64,000 nucleotides of DNA from Laguncularia racemosa. Lineage: Eukaryota > Streptophyta > Magnoliopsida > Myrtales > Combretaceae. Location of the stretch: NCBI GenBank assembly GCA_037954665.1, contig JBBMOL010000023.1:3286001-3350000 (forward strand), given 5' to 3'. Under the pieces are notes generated by a model. The model searched no databases. It was given only the letters and a program-made list of their open reading frames with translations, and had not been told where the DNA came from. Shown one piece after another: positions 11,366 through 22,049 of this stretch. The stretch's first letter is position 1. Every line of letters begins with the position of its first letter. The position numbers and the translations under genes are program-made.

Positions 11366-11907
11366 TGATATGGCATATATTTGCTTATCAATTATGATGG
11401 ATTGATATTGCTCACAATCCAACAAAACTACGATTAACAATGACTAGTATTACGCACAATTATTGTAATCATAAAGGAATTAGTTGCCAAAATCTATTAG
11501 ATTAGATTAATAAGACTGAAATAACAAAAAATAGTCTTTCAAACTCTCATACGGGTTTCTCAATGAATAAAAGCTTACAACTACTTGTAAAATAATATAA
11601 ACAAAAGTTGCATGCATGACTTCTAACATGTTCATGGTCAAATTTATGAGTGTGAATTTAGCTATGATCCTTTCGTTCCTCTTTTAAAATCAACATTACA
11701 TGCATAAATCTCTTGTGCGCACACATGTTGATGATCATGCCTAGGTACACAAGCGTGTACTCGATTGTAAACATCTATATGACATTTAAAATACTTATTA
11801 TCTTCATTCTTTGGCTTCCAAGCTAAACTCTTTTGGTTCTTAGACTTCCACTTACACTTTCTTACTCCTTGCAAACCCCATTTCCTTTCATTACCTCGAG
11901 TGTGGCA
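11366..11907 (-). repeat. 3' LTR of element D
   Basis: Aligns over its length with 13873-14468, including shared text such as TTAGATTAGATTAATAAGAC. It lacks a segment of about 50 bases present near 14105-14160 in the other LTR. Divergence is high by eye, so the element is old. Confidence 0.75.
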
Positions 11908-12430
11908 AAGATTTGCCCTCAAATCTTGCTTCTTCCTTGCATTGGATCTGGTACATAAATTTTCAAATTCTTTGTTATGAATTCACTACATAAATATATT
12001 TTGCTTCCTCTTTTGCTGCTTCTTAGAAAGGATCTTTTGGTCCTTCTTGATCTCTTTCCATGACATTGGCAATAAAATAATCTACTAGTCATTCTTTTGG
12101 AAAAAGTAAGAATTGGAGCTCCCATTATAAGTAGTGTTTCTATCATACTGCTATGGCCAACCTAATAGTATATACCTAGTGTCTATAGGAACTACATCAC
12201 AAACAATAGTGTGGGAAATGAAACTCATACCTACCTGTCAACCTAAACTTAGGCCTTCTCATTAAATCATTCCAAATTGTATGGTGATGCATGTGAAACT
12301 GCTAGTTAACCCATCTTCTTCACCTAGTCACCGGAAACTACATTAGCATCGTTTCCTCCTCCATCTAGAATCATAGAACAAATCTTCCCATTCACCATAC
12401 ATTGGGTATGAATAGGATTCTCGTGCTAAT
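11908..12430 (-). pseudogene. Protease/pol-end remnant of element D
   Basis: After gag the minus strand keeps short protease-like phrases (for example ICSMILDGGGNDANVV, with the active-site motif degenerate). It then has a 75-residue open stretch (12146-11922) that runs into the polyprotein-end sequence at the LTR. All polymerase domains are absent, so a large internal deletion lies in this interval. Confidence 0.45.
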
Positions 12431-13700
12431 CTTAACTTGAACTCACTTTAACATGTAGAATTTTCCTCAACACCAAACTCATTACAAGCCCATCAATTGC
12501 TTTTACCTCATCACCATCTAAGACAACCACTCTTCTTTTAATTTCAACTAACCTCTCCTCATCATCCTTGTCACTATCAATCTTGAACCTTGGAATATCT
12601 TCCTTGGCAACCATAATCTTTCTGTCAGGATACTTAACTATGATGTGCCTAAAGCCTAGACACTTAAAACATTTTATTTCACTCGCTTTCCATCTTGGTG
12701 GGCTAAGTTCAACTTCTTATGGTTTTTACATTACTAGAGTCTTTAAACCATCACTGCCATCTCTCTTTTTAAATTTCTGCATGGGTTATACTTCTTCAAT
12801 GGAATTCATTTGATTTATAGGAGCCCTTAATTTACCCTTCTTTAGCCGTCTCCCAATCCTTCTAGCTAATTTGATGACATCCTTTAGACTTTCATACTAT
12901 TGTAATACTAAAATGTCAAAAATTTCATACATGAGCCTTGTGATGTATCTAGCAATAATTTGTCCTTTCGAGTCATTTGCCTCATACTTGATAGACAACA
13001 TCTCAAATTCCTTAGTGTAGTAATCTACACTCATACTCCTTTGCTTTAATGATTGCATTTGAAGGTATATCTTATCTTGATAATGATGTGGAATGAACCT
13101 CTTCTACATCAACCTTTTCATGAGTAACCATGTTCAAACTTCCTCTTCCCTATCTTTCATCCTCTTGACTTTTACATTCTCCCACCACATTCTTGCATAC
13201 CCAATCAACTCTAAAGAAGCCAATCTCACCTTTATTTACTTGTCAAGATCATAACAAGCAAATATCTTCTCGACTTTATATTTCTAATCTAAGTAATTGT
13301 TAGGTGAGCCACTGCTTGTAAATGTAAGAAGCTTAACTTTGATCATATCTAATCTTAAATTAATATTATTGCAATCCCCTCATCTATTCACCCCATGGTT
13401 ATCAACATGGCTTTGATATCTTTAATTAGCCTTCAAATTATCATCAATGCTCTCCTCTTATTTTTCTCAAGCTCTTCTATTCTCACCTTAACCATCCGCT
13501 CTAGGAACATTTTGTCTCTACTCTCTATTTTGTTCTCTATTCATTAAATATTGCACCGATGCCATTAAATTTTGAATTTGTTCCTTGAGAACATTCCACT
13601 ACCTTACACTAACACTCATCCTCATCGAATTTTCACTATTATTTGTAGAACCTCTTATACCATTGCTATTAACACTCTTAATTGACATCTCTTAATACTC
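12430..13700 (-). pseudogene. Gag remnant of element D
   Basis: The minus strand carries a broken gag. Its zinc-knuckle end is near 12690-12640 (KCFKCLGFRHI) and is followed by an open stretch of 60 residues from 12614 with a DSDKDDEERL acidic segment. Upstream gag sequence to about 13700 is full of stops but keeps gag-like composition. Comparable proteins join gag to protease at this point. Confidence 0.6.
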
Positions 13701-13854
13701 TTTAACAATATACTAATGAACTAGTAAATCAACAATCAAATCACCCCCTTATCACACCATAACCCTAATTTCACAAAACCCTATAATCTCTTTTCACACT
13801 AACCAAATTAAAAGAGTGAGATATTGTAACTTACTAATTGGAAGCACATGAATT

Positions 13855-13871
13855 GCAACTCTAATATCAAG
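13855..13871 (-). other. Decayed primer-binding site of element D
   Basis: The minus strand reads approximately TTGATATTAGAG next to the LTR. Compared with the usual plant site TTGGTATCAGAG, the differences are G-to-A and C-to-T transitions. Confidence 0.45.
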
Positions 13872-13872
13872 A

Positions 13873-14468
13873 TGATACAACATGAATCTAATTATCAAAT
13901 ACAATGGAGTGATATGACACACAATCCTATAAAACTAAAATTAACAACAACCAATATTACATACAGTAATTGTAATAATAAAGGAATTAGTTACCATAAT
14001 CTACTAGATTAGATTAATAAGACTGAAATAATAGAAAATAGTCTCTCAAATTCTTGTAGGAGTTTTTCAATGAATAAAAGTCTACAAGTACTTGTAAAAT
14101 AACAAAATATCCTTATATCTACTAACCTTAATCTAACAGCAAAAGAATAAATAAAATAAAGTAAACAAAAGTCACATGTAAGACTTTTGGCATGTTTACG
14201 GTTAGATTCATGAGCATCAACTTGGCTGTAATATTCTTGTTTCTCTTTTAAAATCAACATCATAGGCATGAAAATGTTATGGACACATGTGTTGATGTTC
14301 ACATTTATGTACATAGGCGTGTACTCGACTATAAACCCCTTTGTAACATTCAAAATGCTTATTATCTTCATTCCTTGACTTCTAAGCTAAACTCTCTTGG
14401 TTCTTGGACTTCCATGTATATTTTCTTTCCCATTGTGGACCCTATTTCCTATTAATAATTTTGGGACA
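13873..14468 (-). repeat. 5' LTR of element D
   Basis: Starts TGATACAACATG on the plus strand next to the decayed primer-binding site and ends TTGGGACA. Ends are inferred from where similarity with the left LTR stops. The candidate target duplications (ATAAT and TCATT) do not match. Confidence 0.7.
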
Positions 14469-14474
14469 TCATTG

Positions 14475-15024
14475 GATATTATAGTATTGGCCCCAAGATT
14501 CTAGAGATTCGTTACCATTTCCATGTTGTCTATGCTACCCTTACCATCTTAATTTACTAATAACTAGATATATGCATTAAGAACATTTATATTTTTGCAT
14601 TTGCACATACATATGGTAACTTGCGGCTTAACATATTGCATGGCTATAGGTAAAGCTATTGTGTTTTATAACTCATGTAATTGTGAGATCCATTTTTAAA
14701 ACTTTTTAAGTTTAAAAGATTTTAGATAATATGACACGAGAAGCATGGTTCTAAACTTTTTATGTGTTTATGAGAATATAAGAACAGACGGTGAATTAGG
14801 ACCTTTTAGCTCAAGGCACATCAATATCCCTTCAAGCTTCAACATACGTCAATCTTTATTATCACCCTATAAATATTCTCATCAATATATGGAACTTTGC
14901 CATAAATAAATAAGAATAGAAAATTATACACATCTTATTTAAAGATATGACTAATATTATGATTTGGCCAGGCATGTGATCAATTATTATGAACCATGCA
15001 CCTATTTTATAGGTTATATAACAT
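14475..15024. repeat. Local tandem repeat, unit 1
   Basis: A segment of about 550 bases starting GATATTATAGTATTGG. The following unit starts GATATGTAGTATCCATGG at 15025 and repeats the same order of sequence, including GTTACCATTT, CTATAAATATTCTCATC and TGATCAATTATTATGA. Unit 2 is split by the Tat-like element. Unit 1 lacks about 200 bases present in unit 2 (roughly 26490-26670). Confidence 0.8.
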
Positions 15025-15104
15025 GATATGTAGTATCCATGGCGTTGACCCCATGGAGTTAGAGATTTGTTACCATTTTCGAATTGTCTATGCTATCATA
15101 CTAT
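15025..15104. repeat. Local tandem repeat, unit 2, left part
   Basis: First 80 bases of unit 2, interrupted at 15104/15105 by the LTR of the Tat-like element and resuming at 26162 (TCTACCATCTTAATTTACC). Confidence 0.8.
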
Positions 15105-15348
15105 TGTGCTGGATTTTCGGATGTGATTAGATCACCAATAAATGAGAAAGAAGTTAGGCTAAGGGGAGTGCTGGAAGTTACTCTAGAGTGGCCACTCCGA
15201 TTCCTAAGTTAGCACAAGTGATAGATAATAACTTTTTAGTGTAAAGAGTTCAAAAGTCCTTTACCTAGTAGGCCTTAATCTCCATTTATAGGAAGTGTAG
15301 GTAATTTTCATATGAGAAGTGCATTAAATCTTAAAATCTTCTTTGAAT

Positions 15349-15385
<37 letters not shown>

Positions 15386-15614
15386 GGTGTATCTTGATTG
15401 ATCATTTTCTTTATTTGTAGCATTCATTTGTACTTATTCGTTGTGAGAATGTGTACGAACAATCTAAACTTAAAGTTGGGAAGAACGAATTCAAATCTAG
15501 GCAATTATATGCTGGAACGGTTTGGAACAGTTTGGCATAGGCAATTGGAGCTTGGATGGAGGTCTACATAGGCTGGAATAGGCCTTAGGGGTTCATGCTC
15601 AAAATGCTGTTAAT
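15105..15614 (-). repeat. 3' LTR of the Tat-like element
   Basis: Starts TGTGCTGG on the plus strand. It matches 25688-26161 throughout, for example GAAGTTAGGCTAAGG, TTTATAGGAA and TCTAGGCAATT. The inner edge is blurred, and it contains a 32-base poly(G) tract absent from the partner LTR. Confidence 0.85.
15352..15383. repeat. Poly(G) tract of 32 bases
   Basis: An uninterrupted G run inside the 3' LTR. The partner LTR has only TTAGGAGAA at the corresponding place. Long poly(G) is rare in plant DNA and is prone to assembly error. Confidence 0.9.
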
Positions 15615-16516
15615 GACTATATAAATGCCTAAGGTCTTGGAGACAAGCCAAAGCATTTTAAGTATTGCCCTACATTGGGATTTACAAGCTCTATGTGATA
15701 ACTTTTGACCTCTTGATGAGGGGAATGTAAACATCTTTGAATGGTTAAGTAGGTAGGTGACCCAAGCTAGGTTTCCTTATGCTAAATATAGTAAAGGGCA
15801 TGTGATGTACCAAGGAAAATCAAATAGTTAGCTCCAGGATGATTGCAACTAGAAGCGCATCAATCATAGTAAAAGTTTTCTATACTGACCTGATGTGAAG
15901 AGCTGTGGTGCTCTAAGGAGTAGTGCTGTTGAGGAACTTGACCGAACAACATAGAATTCGGGGGCTCATAGGTCTCCTAAGCAAGTATTAATTGGATTTA
16001 TCTTTTGATGCGTGAATGTAGGTACATTAAGTGCCTTGTACAGCTATCAATGCCTTGTTAATCGAGATATAGGCAAGAAAATGAATGCAAGTGTGATATG
16101 TACCATTGATTTAAATTGTAGGTCAAGTGTCAAGATTGGGTAGGAGGACATGTTATTGTGCCCATTGAGTGGTCGTCGCTTCATTCTCTATACCCTTACC
16201 TATATATATTAGCCGCCTTTGCCATGCCCACACTTTTGCCATTTGTTCAAAATTTCAAAATTTTTTAAGTAGAATCCTTCATTTCACATTTTTCAAATCT
16301 AGCCAAATTCAATACTTGATCCCAACTTCATCTCAAATCAAGTAAGCATGCCATCTTCTTCTTCCTCTCTAACCTAAACTAATTGAGAAGGGAGAGGCAT
16401 TTCCCTTTGGGTGACAATGGAAGAGGTTCTTTAATGCAATTTTGGCATGCTTGAAGAGTCTAATGGGAGCTTAGATAGGAAGATTGACTCAGTGGCAACC
16501 ATCACTTAAATTTCTA

Positions 16517-16728
16517 GGGATGTTATGTTGACGACAGTGAAGAGCTTTGACCAGTGCAGCCACTTTACACACTAGTTGAGGACGAGAGTACCCCTAATGG
16601 GATTTGTAACCTTATATTTTTTGGGATGTTATGTTAACAGCAACAGTGAAGAACACCGACTAGTGCAGCCACTTTACACACTAGTTGAGGATGGGAATAC
16701 CCCTAATGGGATTTGCAGCCTTATGTCA
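16517..16728. repeat. 106-base tandem duplication in the antisense ORF
   Basis: Two copies starting GGGATGTTATGTT at 16517 and 16623, both containing CAGCCACTTTACACACTAG and CCCCTAATGGGATTTG, with moderate divergence. Confidence 0.85.
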
Positions 16729-17458
16729 TATAAGGAGCTGCGAAGAAATTCTAATCGCAACCCCATAGTTAGAAGTTTAAGAAGCTACAGGCTGATGACT
16801 ATGTTGCTTTGATAGTTGGTCGTCGATTTTGCCTTTACCTTAAACATATGGAATTTAGGTTATAGGCTCCATTCAACAAGTTTTAGAAGGAATTTTTCAC
16901 CAATCACCAAGTGTCACCAACCCAGCTCGTACTAAACACCTACAAGCTACTAATTGTGTTTGAGGCATTATGTGAACATTTTGTAATTTGAGCTACTCCA
17001 TAACTTCTTCAATACTTCTATAGATTGAAAAGTTCGAATGACAGCTAGTATTACTTGAGCAACTAACTTAAGAGAAAGATGTTGATTAGGTTGGAGTCTT
17101 TTATGCATGAATGGAAGAACAAATTCCTTATGGTAGTATGCAACTTCGACTAGGATTTCTATACACAATGAACTGAGCCGATCTGCCCCTTAAGAATATG
17201 CTCATTAGGTCCAAGTGATAGGGCTATAGCAGATTAGATATTGGTCAAGCTGCAAAAGAGATTGGATGGTCTATGGAATGCTCTTAAAGTTGTTAACGAG
17301 CACTCATACGATGAGAAGCTCACAGACATTATGGCTTCAAAGGGGTAAGAAGATACACGTTTAATCTTAGTCATATTGAAGTGAGTCATCATGAAGAATT
17401 ATGTTAAGCCAAGTCTTCCAATAGGATGAATCTCCCTATGAGCTCTTAGTTCGGCATG

Positions 17459-17518
17459 GTACTCTTTTTCAATTTGTTGTTTATTTCTTAAGTGTTTAAC
17501 ATCTTTTTCCTTTTATAG
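17459..17518 (+). other. Putative intron in the antisense ORF
   Basis: Donor GGCATG/GTACTC, pyrimidine-rich interior, acceptor TTTTATAG. It joins coding-like sequence on both sides. At 60 bases it is near the lower limit for plant introns. Confidence 0.45.
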
Positions 17519-18147
17519 ATACGTAGCTCGAGGAAAATACTCCAACTGAAATGCTCGCATAAATGAAGGCAACTCAAGCTGTTAGGAAGGGCAAAAAAGC
17601 ACCACCTAATACAGCAAACCTATGAAAGGGTTCTACTTTAAAGCCCTATAAGGTCCCTCCAACCATCAGGGATGAGAAAAGATAAGCTCAAACCTATCGA
17701 CTTGTTGATAACCTCACAACCAGGGAGAAGATGAAGGGGAAGGTTAGAGAAGGGGCGTCTTAACTAACCAAAAAGACACCACATGTGGAGGCATTAAGGG
17801 ATAGGCCTCTGATTGCACAAGATGTTTTAGTCCACCTCGACATAGAATTTGACACTATGGAGCTAATTGTTCATTTTCGAGGTATAGGTCCCATGTTGTT
17901 AACTCTAGAAGGGTAAGGGGAGCAAGCCTCATCTACAATCGGTCTTCCATCGACTACCCTAAGTGGTTACGTTTTCCAACCATAATGGGAGGTTTACAGC
18001 TTCAACATAAGTTTGGGGGACATGAGGTAAAGTAAGGAGTTGTTGAGGGGGTGCATTCTACCAAAGGATACCACCACCTTAGAAAGGACACAACAAGGCA
18101 TGCCCAAAGACGAGCTCAAGAGGATGCTTTTCTCAAAGCCTCATGAT

Positions 18148-18230
18148 GTAAGCACTTTAATAGGTGTAATTTGGTTATATTCTTTGTGTGTTGTTTAATC
18201 AATAACTAACTTTTGTGTTCATCATTATAG
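18148..18230 (+). other. Putative intron in the antisense ORF
   Basis: Donor CATGAT/GTAAGC, branch-like CTAAC near 18206-18210, acceptor CATTATAG. 83 bases, T-rich, a typical plant intron. Confidence 0.6.
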
Positions 18231-19146
18231 TTTTCATCCTACTTGGTCAAGATTTTTTAGCTATAGGGTATAGTGTTCAAGTCGATAGGAGAGTCAAAGT
18301 TTGACCACGAGCTCCTCATTTTCAAGCACCAAAGGTTATATGGTGGGTATTGCAAACTTTCTAACAATATCCATGTATTATCGCAAAAAGTTAAGGATGC
18401 GGAAACTGAAGCCAGGAGGAGACTTAGCACTGTGCTATAGAGCTACAAGATTTGAAGATATGCACGGAAGCTAAGCTGGGGACTCTGAGGGGCTTGAGTG
18501 GAGTTAGAGGCAAGAACTAATGCTGAGCTCTCGCTGAAGGTAAATAAGGCTAAGCGATCTAACAAGGGCACTTTCGAGGAGAATAGAAAACTTATTGCCC
18601 AACTTGAGGATGCACATAAAGAGCTTAATGAGAAGGAGAGCAGACGAGCTAAAGTTGAGCAAGGCCTTTAAGAGTAAATTAAAAAACTTCGTCTCAAGGC
18701 TAAATAAGATTAAGTTCGTCTATTGGATCTAAAAGCTTGTGTAGTCGAGCAGGTTAATTGCACTACTATGGAAAAGGAGGTGTCTAACAAGATAATAAAG
18801 AGTAAGGATTAGGCTAACCTCTAAGATTGCAAGTGGATCGAGGGCATCCAAATAGTGAGGCTAGAAATCTTAAAGGTGCATCTAGAGTACAATCTTAGCT
18901 ACCTTTCCTTTTATGACAAACTATTGAAACTTAAAGAGGGCGTCGAAGGAGAAGTAGGTGAAGATGGCAATAAGGTTAAAGAAGGGGTGCTTAAGGATCT
19001 TCCTTAAGAGTGATGCCCTTAGAATGAGCAAGAATAAGACCAAGATCAAGCCCCAAGTCAAGAGCAGCCTAAGAACACTGCTCCCCTCCTCGTCCAAGTT
19101 CAATTCCTCCACAAAATCCTTTGCCACCTTCTGGGTCACATCCATC

Positions 19147-19214
19147 TAAGAAAATTGCTATAGCTAAGGTGGATGAAATCTAAGAAAATTGCTATAGCTA
19201 AGGTGGATGAAATC
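19147..19214. repeat. 34-base perfect tandem duplication
   Basis: Two identical 34-base units starting TAAGAAAATTGCTATAGC at 19147 and 19181, just at the end of the antisense ORF. Perfect identity means the duplication is much younger than the element. Confidence 0.95.
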
Positions 19215-19959
19215 ATATAGGCACTGATTATCCCTTCCCTTAAGAGATGACATAATTTTTTTCCTATTTCTTTTTCTTTAAACTAGATATATTTTTCAAG
19301 TCAATATGCTGAATTTCAAGCTATAAATTTTGATGGAGCACTTCAAATTTAAGTTGCTTGCACTTACTGCTTTCATTTTCTTCCTTATTTGAATGTTTCT
19401 TTTGTGATGATTTTATTTTGTGACTTTGCTCTTCATATCCATTTGAAATTAGCTTCTTGTTTTCATCTATTTATTGCTTTACAAATTATGCTTATGGAGG
19501 TGTCTTCAAATGTTTAGATTTTAGGTCTTATCGACAAGTTACTTGTGAATGCTTTAAACAGACTTAAGGAGATTGGATGCTCTGATTGTTTAGTGATAGG
19601 TTAAGAGCTAAAAAGTCCATTCACTCTATAAAGGGTGGGGACATAAGGATTAAGATTCCATTTTCTTGTAAATATAAAAGTGTGGACTTAATATAATTAG
19701 TAGTCTATTAATAGTAGTAAGGTTTGGATTAAATGCGATCAAGAGTTTAGTCACCTTAAGTAGGTTGGGACTTAATAAGTTTAAGGAGTACGTTCACCTC
19801 AAGTAGGCTAAGATTATGTCAATTCAACAAAACATAAATAAATAAAGCAATTAAACTGTGTAAAATATAACAATTCTATTCATTGTCCAACAATGGAGTT
19901 TACAAATAAATAAACAATAGTCTGATCAAAATATGGCCTAAGATTATCAAAATTCTATG

Positions 19960-21240
19960 TCTAAGGAATAGTTTGACCATCCAACCTTTGAAGCCTATAT
20001 GCCCAATTGCCTAAGTCCTTAATAATTTTGATTGGGTCTTCCCAATTCGACATAAGCTTTCCTTGACCTTCATGAGATTCGATGGCTTTCAATCTTCTAC
20101 AGACCAAGTTACCAAGCTAAAAGACTTTATTCTCAACCTTTTTATCATAATAACAAGCAACTCGATGCTAATATGTGGCTACTCGAATTAAAGCAACATC
20201 CTGAATCTCTTCTACTGTGTTTAGGTTATCTTCTAGTTTGAGTTGGTTAGTAGAAAAATCCATACTTTGAGTTTTGATGTCAAGGAGCTCCAATTTAACT
20301 AGGTGAACAACCTTAAAACCAAAGGCGAAACTGAATAGTATTTCCCATGTGGATGTCCTATGAGTTGTTTGATACCCTCATAAGATGGTCGGGAACTCAT
20401 CCACCCATTTACCTTTAACTCGGTCCACTATATTTTTTAAGCTATTGAGAATAATCTTATTCATGGCCTCGACTTGCCCATTCAATTGAGGATGTGCTAC
20501 CAAAGTGTAATGAACTTCGGTATGATTATCACTACAAAATTTTTAAAAATTTTTTATCGTCAAACTACATCTTATTGTCTATTATTAGTGCATAAGGAAC
20601 TCCATATCTGCTGAGGATATTGTTAAGGATGAAGGCTTTAATATTTCTCTTAGTAATCTTGGCTACAGCTTTGAACTTTACTTACTTAGTAAAATAAACC
20701 ACAGTGATGATGATGAACTGTCACTGCCCAAAAGCTTAAAGGACAGGTCCCAAGATATCCAATTCTCATTTAGCAAAGGGCTAAGGGCTAGTGAGAGATT
20801 GTAAATAATCGCTTGGTGTATGCTCTACTAGCACATGCTTTTGGCATTGCATGCACTTTCACACAAACCTTTTCGAGTCTTTTCTCATGGTGGGCTAATA
20901 ATAATCAAGTTTGAATGCTTTAATGCATAGGTCTTGGCTTTTAATGTGGTTACTACATACCTTTGCATGTAGCTCTTCTAGCAACCTCTAACCTTCTTCT
21001 AGTCGAACACATTTGAAGAGTGAAGTGTAGGCTTCTCCACAAACCACTTTGAGTCTTTTCCCATGGTAGGCCAATAATAACCAAGTTTAAATGCTCTAAC
21101 GTACAGGTCTTGGCTTTTAATGTGGTTGCTACATACCCCTGCATGTAACTACTCTAGTAACCTTTAGCCTTCTTTTAGCTAAACACATTTAACAAGTGGA
21201 ATGCTCAAGCCTCTCTTATAGAAGAGGTTGCTAATAATGG
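19960..21240 (-). pseudogene. Integrase remnant of the Tat-like element
   Basis: On the minus strand the zinc-binding region appears at about 21200-20860 (YYWPTMGKDSK-like text). The core includes LVAHPQLNGQVEAMNK (about 20510-20460), where the glutamate is the DDE catalytic Glu position. GKWVDEFPTI follows, and the C-terminal RLQRLDG lies near 19970. Several codons are stops. The zinc-binding segment is tandemly duplicated (20862-21205). Confidence 0.8.
20862..21205. repeat. 176-base tandem duplication of the integrase zinc-binding region
   Basis: Copies begin CACAAACC at 20862 and 21038 and share text such as GGTCTTGGCTTTTAATGTGG and TTCTTTTAG/TTCTTCTAG. Similarity is roughly 80-85% by eye. 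Confidence 0.85.
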
Positions 21241-21399
21241 TATAATTTGCAACCTTATACATGAGCTTTCTAGCCTTCTTTTTATCTTGTAGAAGAGTGC
21301 CATTTTTTAAGTAGTCGACAATAGGATTCATCTAGCATGGTTCAACTGATGTAAGATGAATATCCATGACTTGAGCTAGCTACTTGTTGATGCTCTTGT

Positions 21400-22000
21400 T
21401 TGGAAAGTACTCGATGAAGACTTTCTTCTCCCATTTGTCTATGTCAAAAATGCTTGTGGATGCAAGCTTTGATAGCTTATCAGCTTTAGAGTTTTCAACT
21501 TGAGGAGCCTTAATGATGCTCTATGAGAGGAACTCGAATGTAAGATTCCAAACAACCTGGACGTAGTTGGCCATTGCTTTATTCCTATCTATATATTCTC
21601 CTTTTACTTGCTGGATGACAAGTTGGAAGTCCGAATATATTTCTAGCTTCTTAACACCCATTTCCTTTGCCAGTTAGAGACTTACAATAAGAGCTTCATA
21701 CTTTACTTCATTATTACTTACTAGAAATTTGAACTTTAGTGTGTATGACATTTTCGCCCCATGAGGTCTAAGCAACATGGGGCTAACTTCCCCCTTGAGT
21801 AGATGAGTCATCAACATGAAGAGTCCACAACAGTTTATCATTATTATCTGACATTACATTATTCGCTCTATCCTCTACTATAAAGTCTATAAGGACTTGG
21901 GCCCTTATTACTTCTTATGGTAAGTATTGTGCCCCAAAAAACTTAGGTTTAGGGTATACTTCATCATCTGACCTAATGTGTCTAACTTATGTAATATATT
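21400..22000 (-). pseudogene. RNase H remnant of the Tat-like element
   Basis: The minus strand about 21660-21450 reads LEIYSDFQLVIQQVKGEY, then ANYVQVVWNLTFEF and SKADKLSKLAST. This is the second half of a Tat-type RNase H, with the SDFQL segment corresponding to the S-D-S-Q catalytic-Asp region. Stops are scattered through it. Confidence 0.75.
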
Positions 22001-22049
22001 CTATAGTGTCTTATTGGTTAGGATTATTACTTGGTGAGCTTCGAAGTAA

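Larger units (their letters stand above)
11366..14468 (-). mobile_element. Ty3/gypsy deletion derivative D with two LTRs
   Basis: Two related terminal repeats (11366-11907 and 13873-14468) enclose under 2 kb containing gag and part of protease on the minus strand. Reverse transcriptase, RNase H and integrase are missing. The sequence next to the left LTR (minus-strand DLRANLCHTRGN) resembles the extreme C-terminus of gypsy polyproteins, so the loss looks internal rather than terminal. Confidence 0.75.
16348..19149 (+). pseudogene. Antisense additional ORF of the Tat-like element (Transposase_28 / 'putative gypsy type transposon' type), degenerate
   Basis: The plus strand opens at ATG 16348 (MPSSSSSL) and, through several stops, reads as the extra ORF found antisense in Tat elements. 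Examples are NGICSLMSYKELRRNSNRNP (about 16700-16760), LVGRRFCLYLK-like text near 16810 and HSYDEKLTDIMAS near 17310-17340. Downstream, 18580-18720 encodes a coiled-coil-like stretch (KLIAQLEDAHKELNEKESRR). Two GT...AG introns are apparent (17459-17518 and 18148-18230). Being on the strand opposite gag-pol, it must have been transcribed separately. Its function is unknown. A 106-base tandem duplication near the start and several stops make this copy dead. Confidence 0.65.

Noticed and set aside
14009..14371. 120-residue minus-strand ORF
   Set aside because: It lies entirely within the 5' LTR of element D, and the homologous part of the other LTR does not preserve it.
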